Below, in pieces: positions 52,563 to 61,866 of a stretch of 64,000 nt of DNA. This DNA comes from an uncultured Roseateles sp. GTDB lineage: Bacteria > Pseudomonadota > Gammaproteobacteria > Burkholderiales > Burkholderiaceae_C. Every line of letters starts with the position of its first letter. Position 1 is the stretch's first letter. The stretch is taken from positions 124,001 through 188,000 of the forward strand of contig NZ_CAMFJS010000005.1 of NCBI RefSeq assembly GCF_945956965.1, in the 5' to 3' direction. The position numbers were made by a program, and so were the translations under genes. The notes under the pieces were generated by a model. That model was not told the origin of the DNA and searched no databases. It worked only from the letters and a program-made list of their open reading frames with translations.

Positions 52563-55352
52563 ATGAAGATCAAACGCCGCCAAGAACTGCCGATCAGCGC
52601 GTGCAACAAGCGCCCGCTTTTGCGCAGCAGCCTGCAAGCCGCCCTGCTCGCCCTCATCAGCCTGCCGGCCGCCGCACAGGAAAGCGCCGACGCCAAGAAG
52701 CTGGAGCGGGTGGAGATCACCGGCTCGGCCATCAAGCGCATCGACTCCGAGGGCTCGCTGCCGGTGCAAGTCATCACCCGGGCCGATATGGTCAAGGCCG
52801 GCATCACCACCGCCGCCGAGTTGGTGGCCACGCTCAGCGCCGGCAGCAATGCGCTGACCGACGGCGTTAGCATGGCCTTCGGCGGCTACAAGGATCAGCA
52901 AGGCCTCAACTCGGCCAATCTGCGCGGCCTGGGCACCTCCTCCACCCTGGTGCTGCTGAATGGCCGGCGCATGGCCAATTTCGCCTCGCCGGGCGACGAC
53001 TCCGGCGTGGACCTGAACAGCATCCCGGCCGCCGCCATCCAGCGCGTGGAAGTGCTGCTGGACGGCGCCTCGGCCATCTACGGGGCCGACGCAATTGGTG
53101 GCGTCGTCAACTTCATCACCCGCAAAGACTACCAAGGCTTTGAAGCCGAGGTCTATGCCGGCACCAGCCAGGAAGGCGGCGCGGGCAAACGCACCATCTC
53201 ACTGTCCGGTGGCTTTGGCGACATTGCGCGCGACCGTTTCAATGTCTTTGGCGTGCTGGATGTGCAGCGCACCGACGCGCTGTCCACCTCGCAGCGCAAA
53301 TTCATCGATGATTTGAAAATCCCAGAGCGGCTGCCGCATTTGCTGTCCTCGGCCGGCTTCCCCGGCAATATTCGCCTTAGCGGCGACCAGCGCGATTACC
53401 TGGAAAGCCAGAACTTCCAGATCAACGGCACGCCCATCAGCAGCCGCACCATAAACCTGAGCGCGCCCAAATGCCAGCCGCCGCACACGCTCTACCTGCC
53501 GGGTGGCGTTGGCGGCACGGATGGCTGCACCTTCGACTACATGCGCGATGTGGAGCTCTACCCCAAAACCGACAAGGCCGATTTCCTTGGCCGCGCCGTG
53601 CTGCAACTGGGCGACAAGCACCAGCTCTTTGCCGAGGTTTCGCTGACCCAGGCCAAGAGCTTCTACACCGGCACATCCAACCGCATTGACGGCGAATTGG
53701 ATGTGTCGATGATTCCCGCCCTGGCCGCCACCGGCCTGGGTGACGCCCTGCCAGACGACCGCAGCATCACCGTACGAACCCGTTTGCTCGATGCCGGCCG
53801 CCGCACCAGCGAGGTCACCAGCACCGGCAAGCGCTTTGTGCTGGGCCTGACCGGCAATGTGGCCGGCTGGGACTACGACATGGCCTACAACCACAGCGAG
53901 AACAAGGTGGCGGAGCGCGATGTGGCCGGCTACCTGCTCTACGACAAGACCATGGCCGCTTTTGCCAACGGCACCGTCAACCCCTTCGGCGCCCAATCCG
54001 CCGCAGGCCTCAAGTTCCTGCAAGACAATCAGCTGAATCAGGAAGTTCGCAATGCCAGGGGCACCATGGATGCCTTCGACATCAAGGGCAGCGGCGTTGT
54101 GGGCCAAACGGCCGGTGGCGACATTGCGATGGCCGTGGGCGCGGAGTTCCGCCGCGAGGCGAGCAAATCGGCCGCGTCCGATCTGCTGATCTCCGACAAC
54201 ATCGTCGGTGACCCTTCGCCGGGCGACTCGCAGTTCACCGACCACTCACGCAAGGTCTGGGCGGTGTATGCCGAAGTGATCGTGCCCCTGAGCAAGCAGC
54301 TTGAATTGCAAGCCGCTGTGCGCCACGACCACTACGATGTGGTGGGCGGCACCACCAACCCAAAGCTGAGCCTGCGCTACACGCCCATGAAGGAAGTGGT
54401 GCTGCGCGCCTCCGCCGGCACGGGCTTCCGCGCCCCCTCATTGAACGATATGTACCGCCCCACCAAGGTGAGCGAAACCTCGGTGTTGCCGGATCCGGTC
54501 TGCATGGCCGAAAACGGCAACGACCTGGGCTACTGTGCCGACAACTGGAAGACCCGCACCTACGCCAACCCGAACTTGAAGCCCGAGAAGTCCAAACAGT
54601 TCTCCTTCGGCGTGGTGGTCGAGCCGCATCCGCTGATCAGCCTGGGCCTGGACTACTGGAATATCGAGAAAAGCGATTTGATCAGCACCATCGGTGACGA
54701 CGTCATCCTGGCCAATCTCGACAAATACGGCAGCCTGGTGCACCGCTTCAATATGGACGAAGGCCTCAAAGGTTGCGACTACGACGCCGGTGATTCAAGC
54801 ATTTGCTTCATCGAGTTGCGCAAGGAAAACCGCGGCAAGCAGCGCGCCTCGGGCCTGGACTTCACGGTGGATGTGCGCTCACACGCCACGAGCCTGGGCA
54901 AATTCGGCGCCAAGCTGGTGGGTTCTTTGACGCTCAAGTCTGAACGGCAAACCGGCTTTGGCGATGGCTTCATCAGCAATCTGGGCCAGTTCGTCACCGA
55001 CGGCGTGGTGCAGCGCTGGAAGCACCGCCTGAGTGTGGATTGGGCCAGCGGCCCCTGGAGCCTGGCGCTGAGCAATAGCTACTCCAGCGGCTACACCGAC
55101 CAGAACTCCGCCATCGACACCAATTCGGGCACCGTGGTGGGGGCCAACAAGGTCAAGGCCTATTCCTTGTGGGATCTGTCGGCTGCCTGGGATGTCAGCA
55201 AGGCCATCACCTTGCGCGCCGGCGTGAAAAACCTCCTGGACACGCCGCCGCCCTATTCCAACCAGGCCTACTTCTTCATCTCCGGCTACGACCCCAGCTA
55301 CACCGACCCTCGCGGGCGCTTTGGCTACCTGAGCGCGAAGTACAGCTTCTGA
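52563..55352 (+). CDS. TonB-dependent outer-membrane receptor (copy 2)
   Basis: 929 residues, paralogous to the receptor at 47915 along its length. Signal peptide ends near LPAAAQES; the plug has LERVEITGSAIKRIDSE, NLRGLGTSSTLVLLNGRRM and QRVEVLLDGASAIYGADAIGG; the barrel ends YLSAKYSF. The start has an AAGGGAAG ribosome-binding site. Divergent from cyanophycinase 2, reproducing the layout of copy 1, so the two modules probably arose by duplication. It is followed by a strong terminator. Confidence 0.93.
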   Translation: MKIKRRQELPISACNKRPLLRSSLQAALLALISLPAAAQESADAKKLERVEITGSAIKRIDSEGSLPVQVITRADMVKAGITTAAELVATLSAGSNALTDGVSMAFGGYKDQQGLNSANLRGLGTSSTLVLLNGRRMANFASPGDDSGVDLNSIPAAAIQRVEVLLDGASAIYGADAIGGVVNFITRKDYQGFEAEVYAGTSQEGGAGKRTISLSGGFGDIARDRFNVFGVLDVQRTDALSTSQRKFIDDLKIPERLPHLLSSAGFPGNIRLSGDQRDYLESQNFQINGTPISSRTINLSAPKCQPPHTLYLPGGVGGTDGCTFDYMRDVELYPKTDKADFLGRAVLQLGDKHQLFAEVSLTQAKSFYTGTSNRIDGELDVSMIPALAATGLGDALPDDRSITVRTRLLDAGRRTSEVTSTGKRFVLGLTGNVAGWDYDMAYNHSENKVAERDVAGYLLYDKTMAAFANGTVNPFGAQSAAGLKFLQDNQLNQEVRNARGTMDAFDIKGSGVVGQTAGGDIAMAVGAEFRREASKSAASDLLISDNIVGDPSPGDSQFTDHSRKVWAVYAEVIVPLSKQLELQAAVRHDHYDVVGGTTNPKLSLRYTPMKEVVLRASAGTGFRAPSLNDMYRPTKVSETSVLPDPVCMAENGNDLGYCADNWKTRTYANPNLKPEKSKQFSFGVVVEPHPLISLGLDYWNIEKSDLISTIGDDVILANLDKYGSLVHRFNMDEGLKGCDYDAGDSSICFIELRKENRGKQRASGLDFTVDVRSHATSLGKFGAKLVGSLTLKSERQTGFGDGFISNLGQFVTDGVVQRWKHRLSVDWASGPWSLALSNSYSSGYTDQNSAIDTNSGTVVGANKVKAYSLWDLSAAWDVSKAITLRAGVKNLLDTPPPYSNQAYFFISGYDPSYTDPRGRFGYLSAKYSF

Positions 55353-55390
55353 AAACGGGGCGTCAGCGCTGAGCAGCGCTGCCCTTGACC

Positions 55391-55430
55391 AGCCTGGCGC
55401 GGCCGCATGGCCGCCGCGCCAGGCTTTTTT
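55391..55430 (+). terminator. Rho-independent terminator after TonB receptor 2
   Basis: A thirteen-base perfect stem (AGCCTGGCGCGGC with its complement), a nine-base loop and six T residues follow the receptor stop by 38 bases. Confidence 0.9.
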
Positions 55431-55441
55431 GCGTGCAGACC

Positions 55442-55702
55442 TTATTTGCTGCCGGGCGTGCCCGGACCAACGCTCTTGTTGAGCAGGTCTTGTGCAGCGT
55501 CCTTTTCCAGCACCTTGACGTTCATGGCCTTGCCATCCCGCTTGGGCAGATTGGAGCCGGTTTGGGCGCCAGCCACATAGCTGGGCTCGGCGGTGTCGGC
55601 CGGCGGCAATTCGGCGCAGGCCGCCAAGGTCAGGACCAGCAAACCAAGAGCCGTGCCTTGCAGAACACGCGGGCCAGCGGCCTTTGAAAAGCGCAGAGTC
55701 AT
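55442..55702 (-). CDS. Small putative outer-membrane lipoprotein
   Basis: 86 residues. The N-terminal signal sequence ends with a lipobox LTLAAC (Cys29), and the mature part has about 57 residues, Pro/Ala/Gly-rich with a short charged segment (SNLPKRDGKAMNVKVLEKDAAQ in two overlapping parts). No family is recognised. The start is preceded by a weak GGGGAAG. Proximity to the receptor does not by itself imply a link. Confidence 0.65.
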   Translation of the reverse strand: MTLRFSKAAGPRVLQGTALGLLVLTLAACAELPPADTAEPSYVAGAQTGSNLPKRDGKAMNVKVLEKDAAQDLLNKSVGPGTPGSK

Positions 55703-55832
55703 ATCAGCTTCCCCGGAGTAGTTGAAGCCCGGCATGCTAGGCGCTGCCCCTGCGGCTGGCAAGGCAAGATACCCCAGCGCGCGTCCCCGAATTCCGGCTC
55801 CGCCGCCGCCCTGCACGGCAGAGGCGGGCGGC

Positions 55833-56486
55833 TTAGTCCGAGCTCAGCCCTAACTCGGCAGCCATACGGTGCACCAGGGCCTTGAGTTGAAGCAACTCCG
55901 CATTCATGCGCTGCTGCTCGGCGCGCAAAAAAGCCAGCTCTTCATCCCGGGCCATCTGCGCTGACCCCGCTTGACTCGTCTCGGGCTGGCTGACCTCACC
56001 ACACAGCAGATGCGCCCAGCGCGGTTCACGCGCGCCCGGCGCACGCGCCAGCTTGACGGCCAGGGGCGGCGTGCGTTCGGCCAGCTCATTCAGAAAGCCT
56101 TCGACCGAGGACACATCCGCAAAGCGATGCAGGCGCTCGGTGTTCTGGCGCAACTCGGCCGCGGTCTGCGGGCCACGCAGCATGAGCAGCGTCAACAAGG
56201 CCAGGGCCGCACCCGGCACTGCCAGGCCGCGCGCGCCGTTGTGCTCGAAGCGCACCACGCGGTTGCCACTGACGGAACTCACCAAGTGCATGGCCTTGAG
56301 TTCTTCCAGCGCCTCCAAGACATCCGCCTCGCTGGCGGCCATCACCGGGTCGCGCGCGGTTTTCTGGTTGCAGCCCAGGGTCAGGGCATTCAGGGACAGC
56401 GGGTAGCTGTCAGGCACCGTGGATTCTTTTTCCACCAACACGGCCAGGACGCGCGCCTCCAGCGCGCTCAAAGTACGAAGCGACAT
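55833..56486 (-). CDS. yceH: YceH-family (UPF0502/DUF480) protein
   Basis: 217 residues. The conserved YceH N-terminus ALEARVLAVLVEKESTVPD, YPLSLNALTLGCNQKTARDPVM and LRGPQTAAELRQNTERLHRFADV are in order, and a coiled-coil C-terminus ends LKALVHRMAAELG. Two winged-helix modules are typical; no function is established. I chose the ATG at 56486, 13 bases after the upstream SDR stop; an earlier in-frame ATG would overlap that gene. Confidence 0.9.
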   Translation of the reverse strand: MSLRTLSALEARVLAVLVEKESTVPDSYPLSLNALTLGCNQKTARDPVMAASEADVLEALEELKAMHLVSSVSGNRVVRFEHNGARGLAVPGAALALLTLLMLRGPQTAAELRQNTERLHRFADVSSVEGFLNELAERTPPLAVKLARAPGAREPRWAHLLCGEVSQPETSQAGSAQMARDEELAFLRAEQQRMNAELLQLKALVHRMAAELGLSSD

Positions 56487-56499
56487 GCTTTCTTTCTTT

Positions 56500-57282
56500 T
56501 CAAACACCAAATCCGTCATCAGCCTGAATCACCGCACCATTGATGAAGTGGCTCTCGTTGGCGCACAACATCAACAAGCTGGTATCCAGATCACGCGGCT
56601 GCCCCACCCGCTTGCGGGGCAGCAAGTCCATCAGTTTCTTGCCTTGCTCGGTGCCCCAGTGGTGGTGGTTGATCTCGGTATCGATATAGCCCGGGCAGAT
56701 AGCGTTGACGTTGATGCCGTACTTGCCCCACTCCAAGGCCATGGCGCGGGTCATGTGAATGACTGCGGCCTTGCTCATCGAATACACGCCGATCTGACTC
56801 AGCACCCGCAAGCCCGCCATCGAGGCGATGTTCACGATGCGCCCACCAATGAAGGTGCCCGGCGCCGAGCCACGCGCCCGGCCCAGCATGCGCTTACCCA
56901 CCTCTTGCGCAACGAAGAAGGCGCCGCGCACATTGGTGTCCATCACAAAGTCGTAATCATCCGGGCCCACATCCAGCAGCGGCTGGGTGCGGCTGACGCC
57001 GGAGTTATTGATCAGGATGTCGAGCGTGCCCACCTCGGTCTCGGCATGCGCCACCGCCGACTTGATGCTGTCCAGATCGGTCACGTCCAGATGCACCACA
57101 TGGGCATCCCCGCCCGCCCCCTCGATCTCGCTGCGCAGGGTCTTGAGCCGCTCGGTGCGCCGGCCCGCCAACACCACACAGGCGCCGGCCTGCGCCAGGG
57201 TCTTGGCAAACTGCGCGCCGAGGCCGCTAGAAGCGCCGGTGACCAAAGCCACCCGGCCTGACAAGTCAATGCTGTAGCTCAT
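56500..57282 (-). CDS. Short-chain dehydrogenase/reductase
   Basis: 260 residues with the complete classical SDR signature: VTGASSGLGAQFAK, NNSGVSRTQ, the catalytic serine in IVNIASMAG and YSMSK (YxxxK) in GVYSMSKAAV, then ICPGYIDTEIN. It reduces or oxidises an alcohol/ketone with NAD(P); the substrate cannot be assigned. First gene of a leftward pair with yceH. I chose the ATG at 57282 over an in-frame start 72 bases upstream. Confidence 0.93.
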   Translation of the reverse strand: MSYSIDLSGRVALVTGASSGLGAQFAKTLAQAGACVVLAGRRTERLKTLRSEIEGAGGDAHVVHLDVTDLDSIKSAVAHAETEVGTLDILINNSGVSRTQPLLDVGPDDYDFVMDTNVRGAFFVAQEVGKRMLGRARGSAPGTFIGGRIVNIASMAGLRVLSQIGVYSMSKAAVIHMTRAMALEWGKYGINVNAICPGYIDTEINHHHWGTEQGKKLMDLLPRKRVGQPRDLDTSLLMLCANESHFINGAVIQADDGFGV

Positions 57283-57462
57283 GGGGAAAACCTCTAAAAA
57301 GTTCTGGCTTGACGATAGCATGCCCGCCCCCGCCAGCCCCCACATTCTGGTCAAAAACCAGGCTCAGGCGGGCCAGCGCCTGGCGCGAAAATGCCAGCGA
57401 TTGGCCGAACTTTTAGAGCTTGCTCAAGCGGCGTCCACCCTGCCGCTGCCGGTGCATTTGCA

Positions 57463-58137
57463 TCAAGGGCGCGGTTCGCGCGTGATGATGGCCAGCGGAA
57501 TCAGGATGGGCGCCAGCACCGCGAAGTAGACCAACAAAATGCCGTCGCTGCCGACGGTCAACGGCGTGGCCAAGCTGTCAGCCATGGCGCTGCCACGGCT
57601 CTGGTCCACACTGATCTCTACCGTGTAGCTCTTGTTGAGCGGCTCCAGCTGACGCCCTTCGCGGAAGGCGCCCTGCAAAAAGCGTTGGCCCTTCAGCTCG
57701 CCGCTCGCCCGCCATGGCCCGCCGTCTGCCGCAGGGCTGAAGCCAAGTTCGCGTGCCGCTTGTGCTTGCTGCTCATCCAGGGGTTCAGCCAGGCTGAGCT
57801 GGTAGTGGCCGCTGATGCCGTTTTCCGCATCCACATGGAGCTGGGAAATCTCACCGTCCATGCTTTGATGCAGGGGCGACGCCAGGCTCGCCACCAATTG
57901 CGCCGGGGCGTCCAAGACATAGTGGTAGCTGCGGCCGATGAAGACGATGTGCTTGCCGTCCCGCGAGATCAGCAAGGCCTTGACCGTCTCGGTATAGGGC
58001 TTGATGGGTGCCTTCAAGCTAGCACTCTCGGCACAGCCGCCCAGCGCAGCCAAACCGCTCAAGGCCAAGGGAGTGGCGCCAGCCAAGCGAAGCGTCTGGC
58101 AAAGGAAATGACGGCGAGGCAGCAAGCGTTGGGTCAT
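57463..58137 (-). CDS. Hypothetical lipoprotein-like membrane protein
   Basis: 224 residues. The N-terminus has RRHFLCQTLRLAG and a lipobox-like LAALGGC (Cys about 35), suggestive of export and lipidation. A soluble domain contains KALLISRDGKHIVFIGRSYHY and YQLSLAEPLDEQQ; a C-terminal hydrophobic helix (ILLVYFAVLAPILIPLAII) follows. No family is recognised. Starts near a divergent region with the ETF-ubiquinone oxidoreductase gene. Confidence 0.7.
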   Translation of the reverse strand: MTQRLLPRRHFLCQTLRLAGATPLALSGLAALGGCAESASLKAPIKPYTETVKALLISRDGKHIVFIGRSYHYVLDAPAQLVASLASPLHQSMDGEISQLHVDAENGISGHYQLSLAEPLDEQQAQAARELGFSPAADGGPWRASGELKGQRFLQGAFREGRQLEPLNKSYTVEISVDQSRGSAMADSLATPLTVGSDGILLVYFAVLAPILIPLAIITREPRP

Positions 58138-58384
58138 GGCAAGCACTTAAGTCCTGAGCGATGAGGAGCGCGCAGGCTAGCAGCATGTGCGCTTGGCGGA
58201 CCCTTTCGGCGGCGATTCTAGAGTTGCGCTTCCAAATTGCGACGCTCAATCTCGCCGCCCATTGCCCAGCCACAACGCTGGCTTAGGTCGGACTGCCTAC
58301 AAAATCGAACGACCGTGCTTTTTATGCCAGAGGCTGGCTAGAATCGCTGCCAATTCGACGCTTACTTTTTCAGGACCTTCAGCA

Positions 58385-60070
58385 ATGACCCCACAGGACA
58401 TCCTCGCCCAATACGGCCCGCGTGAATCTATGGACTATGACGTGGTCGTGGTAGGCGGAGGCCCCGGCGGCCTGGCCACCGCCATCCGTCTCAAGCAGCT
58501 GGCCGCGGCCAAGGGCAGCGAGCTGTCCGTCGTGGTGCTTGAAAAAGGCTCCGAGCCTGGCGCTCACATCCTCTCCGGTGCGGTGATGGATCCGCGCGCG
58601 CTGACCGAGCTGCTGCCCAACTGGAAAGAGCTGGGCGCGCCGCTGAACCAGCCCGTGACCGAAGACGAAGTGCTGTTCCTCAACGAGACCGGCGCGCACC
58701 AAACCCCGCAATGGCTGATTCCCGGCTGCTTCCATAACGATGGCAATTTCGTCATCTCGCTGGGCGCCGTGACCAAGTGGCTGGGCGAGCAAGCCGAAAG
58801 CCTGGGCGTGGAAATCTTCCCCGGCTTCACCGCTGCTGAAGTGGTTTACGGTGAAGACGGCGCCGTGCGCGGCGTGGCCACCGGCAATCTGGGCGTGGGC
58901 AAGGACGGCGAGCCGACCGAGAACTTCCAGCTGGGCATGGAACTGCTGGGCAAGTACACCATCTTTGCCGAAGGCGCTCGCGGCCATTTGGGCAAGCAGC
59001 TGATTGCCAAGTACGCGCTCGACGCGGGCAAGGATCCGCAGAGTTATGCCATCGGCATCAAGGAGCTGTGGGAAGTGCCCGCAGACCAAGCCAAGCCCGG
59101 CCTGGTGGTGCACACCGCCGGCTGGCCGATGAATGCCGACACCTACGGCGGCGGCTTCCTCTACCACCTGGAAGGCAATAAGGTCACGCTGGGCTATGTG
59201 GTCGGCCTTGACTACAAAAACCCTTGGCTCTCGCCTTTCGAGGAAATGCAGCGCTGGAAGACCCACCCCAGCATCCGCAAGCACATCGAAGGCGGCAAGC
59301 GCATCAGCTATGGTGCGCGCGCCATCACGGCAGGCGGCTTGCTGAGCCTGCCCAAGACTGTGTTCCCGGGCGGCGCCCTGGTGGGCTGCGACGCCGGTTA
59401 TCTGAATGCCTCGCGCATCAAGGGCAGCCACGCCGCCATCAAGAGCGGCATGCTGGCCGCTGAAGCCGCGTTTGAGGCGGTGACGGCGGGCCGTCAATAC
59501 GACGAGCTCAGCGCCTACCCGGCCGCGTTTGAGCAAAGCTGGTTGCACACCGAGCTGGACCAGGCGCGCAACTTCAAGCAATGGTTCAAGAAGGGTAATC
59601 GGGTCGGCACCTTGATGACCGGCATCGAGCAATGGCTGCTGCCCAAGCTGGGCTTCAAGAGCCCACCGTGGACCATCCATCGCCCGCAGGCCGATCATCT
59701 CTACCTGCGCCCCGCGGCCGAGATGCCCAAGATCGACTATCCCAAGCCGGATGGCAAGCTGACATTTGATCGCCTCTCTTCGGTCTTCGTCTCGAACACC
59801 AACCACGAAGAGAACCAGCCTGCCCACCTGACGCTGAAAGACGCCTCGGTGCCGGTGGCGATCAATCTGGCCAAGTACGCCGGCCCCGAGAGCCGCTACT
59901 GCCCGGCGGGTGTCTATGAGTTCGTCAAGTCAGAAGCCGGTGAAGACCGTCTGCAAATCAATGCGCAGAACTGCGTGCATTGCAAGACTTGCGACATCAA
60001 GGACCCGACGCAGAACATCGTCTGGGTCACGCCCGAAGGCGGTGGCGGTCCGAACTACGCAGGCATGTAA
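58385..60070 (+). CDS. Electron transfer flavoprotein-ubiquinone oxidoreductase
   Basis: 561 residues. Takes electrons from ETF, reduced by acyl-CoA and amino-acid dehydrogenases, to ubiquinone. The FAD-binding N-terminus is DYDVVVVGGGPGGLATAIRL, the ubiquinone-binding and membrane-associated regions follow, and a C-terminal 4Fe-4S cluster is seen in YCPAGVYEF ... NCVHCKTCDIKDPTQNI. It fits the bacterial ETF-QO length. Functionally it would accept electrons from the acyl-CoA dehydrogenases in this window. The start at 58385 follows CAGGAC. Confidence 0.96.
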   Translation: MTPQDILAQYGPRESMDYDVVVVGGGPGGLATAIRLKQLAAAKGSELSVVVLEKGSEPGAHILSGAVMDPRALTELLPNWKELGAPLNQPVTEDEVLFLNETGAHQTPQWLIPGCFHNDGNFVISLGAVTKWLGEQAESLGVEIFPGFTAAEVVYGEDGAVRGVATGNLGVGKDGEPTENFQLGMELLGKYTIFAEGARGHLGKQLIAKYALDAGKDPQSYAIGIKELWEVPADQAKPGLVVHTAGWPMNADTYGGGFLYHLEGNKVTLGYVVGLDYKNPWLSPFEEMQRWKTHPSIRKHIEGGKRISYGARAITAGGLLSLPKTVFPGGALVGCDAGYLNASRIKGSHAAIKSGMLAAEAAFEAVTAGRQYDELSAYPAAFEQSWLHTELDQARNFKQWFKKGNRVGTLMTGIEQWLLPKLGFKSPPWTIHRPQADHLYLRPAAEMPKIDYPKPDGKLTFDRLSSVFVSNTNHEENQPAHLTLKDASVPVAINLAKYAGPESRYCPAGVYEFVKSEAGEDRLQINAQNCVHCKTCDIKDPTQNIVWVTPEGGGGPNYAGM

Positions 60071-60080
60071 AGCCCTTCGC

Positions 60081-60107
60081 GTGGCGCGCCACTTCAGCGC
60101 GCGCCAC
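60081..60107. terminator. GC hairpin between convergent ETF-QO and acetyltransferase genes
   Basis: A nine-base stem (GTGGCGCGC with its complement) around a nine-base loop without a T-run, ten bases after the ETF-QO stop. It may contribute to termination in both directions, though it lacks the U-tract of an intrinsic terminator. Confidence 0.35.
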
Positions 60108-60164
60108 CGGAATGCGGCGCTGCGGCCGGTGGACTGGCCCAGCGCCTGTCAGCATCAGAGCCTC

Positions 60165-60821
60165 TCAGCGCAGCATCCCCGCCAACCGCGCCTTCACCTG
60201 CGGCCATTCGCTTCGGATGATGGAAAAGTAGACCGTGTCGCGCACCCGCCCATCCGGGCAGATCACATGGCTGCGGAACACGCCTTCCTGCGTGGCGCCG
60301 ATGCGCGCGATCGCGGCGCGTGACTTAGCGTTGAGAAAGTCCGTCTTCAGCTCCACCCGCAAGGCGTCAAGAACCTCGAAGGCATGGGTCAGCAACAAGG
60401 TCTTGGCCTCGGTGTTGGCGCCGCTGCGCTGATGTGAGGGCGCCACCCAGGTCCAACCGATTTCCAGGCGCCGGTCCTTGGCCGAAATGCTGCCAAAGCG
60501 GGTGCTGCCGATGATGGCTTGGCTGCGCGCATCCTGAATCACAAAGGGCAAGGCCACTCCCTTGGCCTGCTCTTGCAAAGCCAGCTCCACATACTGCTGC
60601 ATATCGGCGCGATCCCGCATCAAGGTGGGCACCCAGGTCCACAGTTGCGGCGCCAAGCCGACTTCCGCCAGCGCATCCACATGCGCCAGGCTCATAGGCA
60701 GCAGGCGCACATGGCGGCCCTGCAAGGTGCAGGTCTGCAATTGCAGGTGGCGCACATGGGTCATGGTCGGGGCCGCAACAGGGGCGTCGGCGGCGGTTCG
60801 AATTTGCTCGTTGGCGCTCAT
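60165..60821 (-). CDS. GNAT-family N-acetyltransferase (RimJ/RimL-like)
   Basis: 218 residues. An acetyl-CoA-fold with LQGRHVRLLPMSLAHVDALAE at the N-terminus, IGSTRFGSISAKDRRLEIGWTWV in the middle and the AcCoA-binding region with NTEAKTLLLTHAFEVL and RVELKTDFLNAKSRAAIARIGA. This layout is typical of the RimJ/RimL group, which acetylates proteins or small amines; the substrate is unknown. The ATG at 60821 is preferred to the TTG directly before it. Confidence 0.88.
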   Translation of the reverse strand: MSANEQIRTAADAPVAAPTMTHVRHLQLQTCTLQGRHVRLLPMSLAHVDALAEVGLAPQLWTWVPTLMRDRADMQQYVELALQEQAKGVALPFVIQDARSQAIIGSTRFGSISAKDRRLEIGWTWVAPSHQRSGANTEAKTLLLTHAFEVLDALRVELKTDFLNAKSRAAIARIGATQEGVFRSHVICPDGRVRDTVYFSIIRSEWPQVKARLAGMLR

Positions 60822-60902
60822 CAAATACTCATGGTCTCGTGGGGTTGATCAAAGCGAAAGCTCCGGGGGCAAGCGATCAAAGGGCTGTCTCGCGAAGACA
60901 GT

Positions 60903-61520
60903 TCACAGGGCGAGGCGCAGCATCCAGTCGGCCACCGCCTGCTCCTGCGCCCCGCCTTGCTGGAAGGCCTGGACAATGCGCGCGCGTTCGGCCGCTGAGC
61001 GGTTCTGGCTCAGCTTGGCCTTGGCCTCGCAACGCGTCACGTGCAGGCGAAAGCCCACAATGGCGCCAAGCAGCTTGGCCTGGAAGTCCGCCGGCAAGCC
61101 GCGCCATTGCGCTGCATAAGCCGGCTCATGCTGCGCAATCAAGCGTTTGAGCAGACCGTCCTTGGCCTGCGCATCATCCATGAACTCCAGCCGGCCATGC
61201 ACATGCACTGCCAGGTAATTCCAGGTCGGCACATTGCGCTCGTGCTCGTAATGGCGTGGCGACACATAAGCGCTGGGGCCACTGAACACGGCCAACACCG
61301 AGGCCTGCTTCTGCAGCCAAGCCCAATGGGGATTGGCACGCGCCATATGCCCCTCCAGCAACCAGCCGCCCTGGCCATCATCCATGGCCGTCAAGGGCAG
61401 ATGGCTGACAAAAGACTCTCCCGCGCCGTCCGGGCCGACCAGCATGGCCAATGGCTGCTCGGCAATCAGCTGTCGAATTTGTGCGGCATGGTTCCATTCG
61501 AAATGTGCGGGGGTATACAT
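60903..61520 (-). CDS. PaiB-family FMN-binding protein
   Basis: 205 residues. It has the PaiB signature: MYTPAHFEWNH at the N-terminus, FVSHLPLTAMD, GHMARANPHWAWL and NVPTWNYLAVHVHGRLEFMDD, then VGFRLHVTRCEAKAKLSQNRS. PaiB-like proteins bind FMN in a split-barrel fold and were first described as negative regulators of sporulation and protease genes in Bacillus; the role in proteobacteria is unclear. Confidence 0.88.
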   Translation of the reverse strand: MYTPAHFEWNHAAQIRQLIAEQPLAMLVGPDGAGESFVSHLPLTAMDDGQGGWLLEGHMARANPHWAWLQKQASVLAVFSGPSAYVSPRHYEHERNVPTWNYLAVHVHGRLEFMDDAQAKDGLLKRLIAQHEPAYAAQWRGLPADFQAKLLGAIVGFRLHVTRCEAKAKLSQNRSAAERARIVQAFQQGGAQEQAVADWMLRLAL

Positions 61521-61866
61521 GGCCAGAACATCGTGTGGGTATCGGAGCTGCCAAGCATAAGGCGCAGCAAAGCCGCCGCTTTGGACGCGTCCCTATTTTT
61601 CGCGATCACCCCGGGCAAATGCGGTGATCTAACGTCTATCGTCCACGTTAAGCTCGCGACTCCATCGCTAGCTCAACAGCAGGCCTGCTGGCGAAATTTT
61701 GGACTCCGTCCCTTATTTGCGGCTAAAGCAAAGGCAGTGGTCTCATGGTGTATCACTCCCGTGTGAGCAGAGTCATCTGGCCGCAAGGCGTTTCTTGCCA
61801 GTGCGGCTGTGGCTTGCGTTGTGCCGCATCAAGCATGGCGGCAGCAATGCGCAAGTCCGCGGCCAC
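61521..61866. other. Intergenic region upstream of the interrupted GGDEF-EAL gene
   Basis: About 346 bases with no convincing gene. A perfect 14-base palindrome (CAGCAGGCCTGCTG) lies at 61677-61690. A TTGGAC hexamer at 61699-61704 has no clear -10 partner. The region must hold promoters for the divergent PaiB-like gene and the GGDEF-EAL gene. Confidence 0.45.

Noticed and set aside
40434-55352. Search for cyanophycin synthetase (cphA), iadA or iaaA within the locus
   Set aside because: None of these genes is present in the window. The locus looks like one for use of external cyanophycin rather than for making it; genes elsewhere in the genome cannot be excluded.
57281-57529. Small open frame on the + strand starting inside the SDR gene start region
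   Set aside because: It overlaps the end of the hypothetical lipoprotein gene on the other strand and has no ribosome-binding site or recognisable feature.
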